From positions 1 to 7,799 of the forward strand of contig JAIOSN010000085.1 of assembly GCA_021107605.1 (NCBI GenBank): 7,799 nucleotides of DNA. Reading direction: 5' to 3'. The position numbers and the translations under genes were made by a program. Position 1 is the first letter of the stretch. The number at the start of each line of letters is the position of its first letter. Positions 5,325-7,799 of the stretch are shown one piece after another. The stretch is from Anaerolineae bacterium (GTDB lineage Bacteria; Chloroflexota; Anaerolineae; B4-G1; SLSP01). The notes below the pieces were generated by a model, which saw only the letters and a list, made by a program, of their open reading frames with translations, searched no databases and was not told the DNA's origin.

Positions 5325-6005
5325 CTAGTGCGCGGGGACCAAGTAGAGGAGCACCGCGAAGAAGTGGCAGGTGCTGCCTCCCAGGACAAAGAGATGCCAG
5401 ATGGAGTGGGCGTAGGGTACCTTTTTCAGCGCGTAGAAGATGGTGCCGAGGGTGTAAGTCGCTCCGCCGGCCGCCAGCCAGATCAGACCGCCTAGTGAGA
5501 TGTTGACCAATAGTTTTTTTAACATCACCACGCTCAACCAGCCCATGAGAATGTAAGGTAATACCGCGAGCTTTTGAAAGCGGTCAATGAAGAGCGCTTT
5601 GAAGCTTATTCCTAAGATAGCCAGTCCCCAGATGATGATCAGCAGTGTCCAGCCCCACGCGCCGCGAACCCCAATCAGCAGGAAAGGGGTGTACGTGCCG
5701 GCAATGAGGAGAAAGATCGCCGCGTGGTCGATAATTTTGAAGACCCGTTTCACGGCAGGGCGTTGGAAACTGTGATAGAGAGTCGAGGCTAGGTAGAGAA
5801 TGATCAGCGTAGCGCCATAGATGCTGAAGCTGACCAGTTGGCGCACGTTCCCGTACCGGACGGCTAAAATGACCAGGATAGTCAAGCCCGCCACACTTAA
5901 CCCGGCTCCGATGCCGTGGGTGATGCTGTTGGCGATCTCTTCGCCCAGCGTATAAAGCCGGTTGTTGGCCGCGCGTTCCTGTAACTTTTTCAATTTAGTA
6001 GGCAT
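5325..6005 (-). CDS. Hemolysin III / PAQR-family integral membrane protein
   Basis: The 226-residue product matches the YqfA/hemolysin III branch of the progestin-AdipoQ receptor (PAQR) superfamily, seven-helix inner-membrane proteins related to alkaline ceramidases and thought to be zinc-dependent hydrolases. Despite the name, cytolysis has been shown for few members. After a short basic N-terminus come EEIANSITHGIGAGLSV (22-38) and hydrophobic helices near 36-50, 59-77, 92-111, 117-139, 147-166, 172-191 and 203-223. The superfamily motifs are present: S74-x3-H78, D93-H94, and H200-x3-H204 with H214; H78, H200 and H204 would bind zinc. Start ATG 6003-6005 has no clear Shine-Dalgarno sequence, and a TATAAT box lies only 9 nt upstream. 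It stands alone on the minus strand between direct repeats. Substrate unknown. Confidence 0.92.
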   Translation of the reverse strand: MPTKLKKLQERAANNRLYTLGEEIANSITHGIGAGLSVAGLTILVILAVRYGNVRQLVSFSIYGATLIILYLASTLYHSFQRPAVKRVFKIIDHAAIFLLIAGTYTPFLLIGVRGAWGWTLLIIIWGLAILGISFKALFIDRFQKLAVLPYILMGWLSVVMLKKLLVNISLGGLIWLAAGGATYTLGTIFYALKKVPYAHSIWHLFVLGGSTCHFFAVLLYLVPAH

Positions 6006-6014
6006 AATGGAGCC

Positions 6015-6042
6015 ATTATACTGTGCGTGGGGCTAGAGGCAA
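6015..6042 (-). promoter_or_regulatory. Sigma-70-like promoter giving a nearly leaderless mRNA
   Basis: On the minus strand a perfect TATAAT (-10) lies at 6020-6015, with TTGCCT (4 of 6 matches to the -35 consensus) at 6042-6037 and a 16-nt spacer. Transcription should start about 7 nt after the -10 box, near 6008, only a few bases from the ATG at 6005. This agrees with the missing Shine-Dalgarno sequence of the hemolysin-III gene. The short distance and good -10 are visible; the start site is inferred. Confidence 0.5.
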
Positions 6043-6073
6043 TTTGGTTAGCCGATGCCCGTGGCTAAAGACT

Positions 6074-6320
6074 GTGGGGCTAAAGCCTCGCTTGGCGGCT
6101 GCGCGAAATGGATTTCGCGACTACGTTCCATAAATGGGGCTAGCCGGCGTCGCTGCGTAGCGCGGGCACTTCATGCCGGGGCATGTGAGGCTTTACGTGG
6201 GGCTAAAGCCTTGCTTGGTGGCTGCGCGAAATGGATTTCGCGGCTACGTTCCATCAATGGGGCTAGCCGGCGTCGCTGCGTAGTGCGGGTACTTCATGCC
6301 GGGGCATGTGAGGGCTTTAT
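6074..6320. repeat. 123-bp tandem duplication with embedded palindromes
   Basis: Two copies (6074-6196 and 6197-6320) begin GTGGGGCTAAAGCC and differ by about seven substitutions and one inserted G. Each contains the CGCGAAAT-GG-ATTTCGCG palindrome (6102-6119; 6225-6242), a GGCTAGCC palindrome, and CATGCC-GG-GGCATG (6172-6185; 6295-6308). Because 123 is divisible by three, a plus-strand frame stays open through both copies (6055-6333) and would encode a 41-residue repeat; I take this as a by-product of the duplication. Right after copy 2 the CT-rich direct repeat begins, overlapping by about 10 nt. Confidence 0.9.
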
Positions 6321-6482
6321 GCCCGTGTATTGAGCCAGCGCCTCACTGTTCCCTCGTCTCCTCGCTTCTTCGCTCACTCGTTTTCTCGCTTTATCGCTCC
6401 CCTGTCTACCGTCTACTGTCTCCCCCCCTAATCCCTTGTCACTGATCACCATTCCCTCGCTTTTTCGCTTTCTCGCATTTGC
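6310..6482. repeat. CT-rich repeat block, right flank of the hemolysin-III gene
   Basis: Direct repeat of the block at 4857-5150 in the same orientation: GAGGGCTTTATGCCC, TGTATTGAGCC, then TCACTG-started CT-rich units at 6343 and 6439. The 6411-6450 part is identical to 4981-5020. The two blocks are 1.43 kb apart and enclose the hemolysin-III gene, so recombination between them could delete or circularise that gene. No transposase or terminal inverted repeat is associated. Confidence 0.88.
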
Positions 6483-6657
6483 TACTTCGCCGCACCAGGC
6501 TATACTTGAGGTGGATGTTCCAGATCAGTAGCATCTTCGGCGTTTAAGCAGGGCCGCTTGATCAGCAACTCCCCCTCCGTTTCTCTCTGTACCGTTATTG
6601 CCCCGCGCTCTCTGCACGCATATTTAACTTGGGATTAGGAAAAAAAGGAGTAATCAG
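6483..6657. other. Non-repetitive leader region of the opine dehydrogenase-like gene
   Basis: This 175-nt stretch lacks the repeats seen to its left and contains no recognisable gene or RNA. It presumably holds the promoter; TTGCCC (6598-6603) with CATATT (6619-6624) is the best candidate but weak. A strong ribosome binding site, AAAGGAG (about 6644-6650), lies 7 nt before ATG 6658. Confidence 0.45.
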
Positions 6658-7779
6658 ATGAATGTAGATAAACCACACATCACAGTTATCGGAGCCGGGC
6701 ACGGCGGAAAAGCTATGGCCGCAGAGATGGGGGCGCGAGGTTTCCCGGTTACGCTCTACAATCGCACGTTCGAGCACATCGAAGTCATCAAGCTGCGCGG
6801 AGGGATCGAGCTCCTCACCGAGGAAGGACGCCAGGTCTTCGGACCGCTGCAACGAGTCACCGCCGACATGGAAAAAGCCCTCTCCGACGCCGAGTTGATC
6901 ATGGTGGTCATCCCGGCCTCCGGGCACCGCAGCGTCGCCCTAACCGCCGCACCCTACTTGAGAGACGGTCAAACGGTCGTGCTGAACCCCGGTCGCACCG
7001 GCGGCGCGCTGGAGTTCATCCAGGGACTACGCGAGGGCGGTTGTTCAAGCTATCCCACCATCTGCGAAGCAGAGACCTTCCTCTTCGCCTCCCGGAGCAT
7101 CGGGCCGGCCGAGGCGCGCATCTTCCGCACCAAATACTCCGTCCCCGTCGCCGCTCTGCCTGCCACCCACACGCAAGAAGCACTGGCGCTACTCCAGAAA
7201 GTCTACCCTCAATTCATCCCCGCCGCTAACATCCTCCATACCAGCCTGAACAACATGGGCGCGATTTTCCACCCCGCTCTCACCCTGCTCAACGCCGGCC
7301 GGATCGAGAGCACGCAGGGAAACTTCGAGTTCTACATGGAAGGCGTGACGCCCTCTACCGCCAAAATCCTGGAAGCACTGGATCGCGAGCGTGTGACGGT
7401 GGCTGCCGCCCTCGGCATCCGCGCCCAGACGGCGCAGGAATGGCTCTATCGCGCTTACGCTGCTGAAGGAGACAATCTCCACGCTTCCATGCATGCTAAT
7501 CCTGGCTACAAAGGCATCAAGGCCCCCAACCGCCTCCAACACCGCTATCTCTTCGAGGAAATTCCCTGCAGTCTGGTGCCCATTGTGGCAATCGGCAAGC
7601 AGTACGGCGTGGACGCCCCGACCATGCGCGCCCTGATCCACCTTGCCAACATCATCCACGGCGCCGATTACTGGCGCAGGGGCCGCACGCTGGAACGCCT
7701 GGGGATCAAAGGCATGTCGGTGCAGGAGCTACACATCTACGTAGAAACGGGCCAGAGAGATCGTCCTGTAGAGGGGTGA
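6658..7779 (+). CDS. NAD(P)-dependent opine/octopine dehydrogenase family protein
   Basis: The 373-residue protein has the two-domain plan of the octopine/nopaline dehydrogenase family, which reductively condenses an amino acid with a 2-oxo acid, or oxidises the product. The N-terminal Rossmann domain begins ITVIGAGHGGKAMAAEMGARG (8-28), with Y34-N35-R36 at the end of the second strand, and continues to about residue 185 (VVLNPGRTGGALEF, 107-120; ICEAETFLFASR, 135-146). The C-terminal helical domain carries the family's catalytic block NNMGAIFHPALTLLN (198-212, H205 probably catalytic), AGRIEST (213-219), FYMEGVTPS (225-233) and EALDRER (239-245). ATG 6658 has AAAGGAG 7 nt upstream. Relatives outside crown-gall bacteria and marine invertebrates mostly have unknown substrates; metallophore-type opine synthesis and ketopantoate-like reductase roles are alternatives. 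Another gene follows after 5 nt, suggesting an operon. Confidence 0.87.
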   Translation: MNVDKPHITVIGAGHGGKAMAAEMGARGFPVTLYNRTFEHIEVIKLRGGIELLTEEGRQVFGPLQRVTADMEKALSDAELIMVVIPASGHRSVALTAAPYLRDGQTVVLNPGRTGGALEFIQGLREGGCSSYPTICEAETFLFASRSIGPAEARIFRTKYSVPVAALPATHTQEALALLQKVYPQFIPAANILHTSLNNMGAIFHPALTLLNAGRIESTQGNFEFYMEGVTPSTAKILEALDRERVTVAAALGIRAQTAQEWLYRAYAAEGDNLHASMHANPGYKGIKAPNRLQHRYLFEEIPCSLVPIVAIGKQYGVDAPTMRALIHLANIIHGADYWRRGRTLERLGIKGMSVQELHIYVETGQRDRPVEG

Positions 7780-7784
7780 AAAAC

Positions 7785-7799
7785 ATGCGCATCTTAGCC
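7785..7799 (+). CDS. Start of a downstream gene (partial, five codons)
   Basis: ATG 7785 opens a frame reading M-R-I-L-A to the window edge, preceded at 8 nt by GAGGGG (7771-7776), which overlaps the stop region of the upstream gene. MRIL-type beginnings are common to many families, so nothing can be said of its product. Close spacing suggests cotranscription with the opine dehydrogenase-like gene. Confidence 0.55.

Noticed and set aside
4877..5506. Plus-strand open frame of about 209 codons across the CT-rich block
   Set aside because: The product is low-complexity Ser/Leu/Pro/Phe sequence produced by the repeats, and its 3' part runs antisense through the well-supported hemolysin-III gene. 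No ribosome binding site or family resemblance.
6055..6333. 92-codon frame with a 41-residue repeat as a possible small gene
   Set aside because: The frame is explained by a 123-bp tandem duplication; there is no Shine-Dalgarno sequence, and the palindromes account for the conserved parts. Recorded as a repeat.
4857..6482. Composite transposon around the hemolysin-III gene
   Set aside because: The flanks are direct, low-complexity repeats with no transposase frame, no terminal inverted repeats and no target duplication visible. Only a recombination-prone segment can be supported.

Overview
The window reads like a piece of a moderately GC-rich bacterial chromosome. Gene content (ArgS tail, dCTP deaminase, RpiB, SbcD, hemolysin-III-type membrane protein, opine-dehydrogenase-type oxidoreductase) is bacterial housekeeping plus a few accessory genes. 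No phage structural gene, transposase or plasmid gene is visible. The style of the proteins and the repeat-filled intergenic gaps made me think of Chloroflexota (Anaerolineae-like). That is an impression, not something the sequence proves.

Layout. Positions 1-201 (+) are the C-terminal end of arginyl-tRNA synthetase. After a short repeat-filled gap come dcd (323-883) and, 15 nt later, a GTG-started gene (899-1429) that I read as a divergent relative of the flavin-dependent thymidylate synthase ThyX. The two probably form a small pyrimidine-nucleotide operon. A second repeat-filled gap precedes rpiB (1585-2025), which overlaps by one base a DNA methyltransferase gene (2025-3296). The methyltransferase carries an unusual C-terminal domain resembling staphylococcal nuclease without its catalytic residues. 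Its last codons lie inside a roughly 167-bp sequence that is tandemly repeated in the gap before sbcD (3573-4793). No sbcC follows sbcD.

Positions 4794-6657 are mostly repeats around one minus-strand gene, a hemolysin III/PAQR-type seven-helix membrane protein (5325-6005). CT-rich direct repeats flank it (4857-5150 and 6310-6482). Copies of a perfect 8-bp-arm palindrome also occur on both sides, and there is a 123-bp tandem duplication at 6074-6320. Its promoter appears to sit so close to the ATG that the mRNA may be leaderless. The window closes with a NAD(P)-dependent opine/octopine dehydrogenase family gene (6658-7779) and the first five codons of another gene (7785-7799).

Most striking points: (1) the methyltransferase fused to a degenerate nuclease-fold domain; (2) the ThyX-like protein beside dcd that lacks the classical RHR substrate motif; (3) most of the gaps are built from different degenerate tandem units of the same length, 7-8 nt, which suggests a genome-wide process. 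No CRISPR array, tRNA, rRNA or convincing intrinsic terminator was seen.
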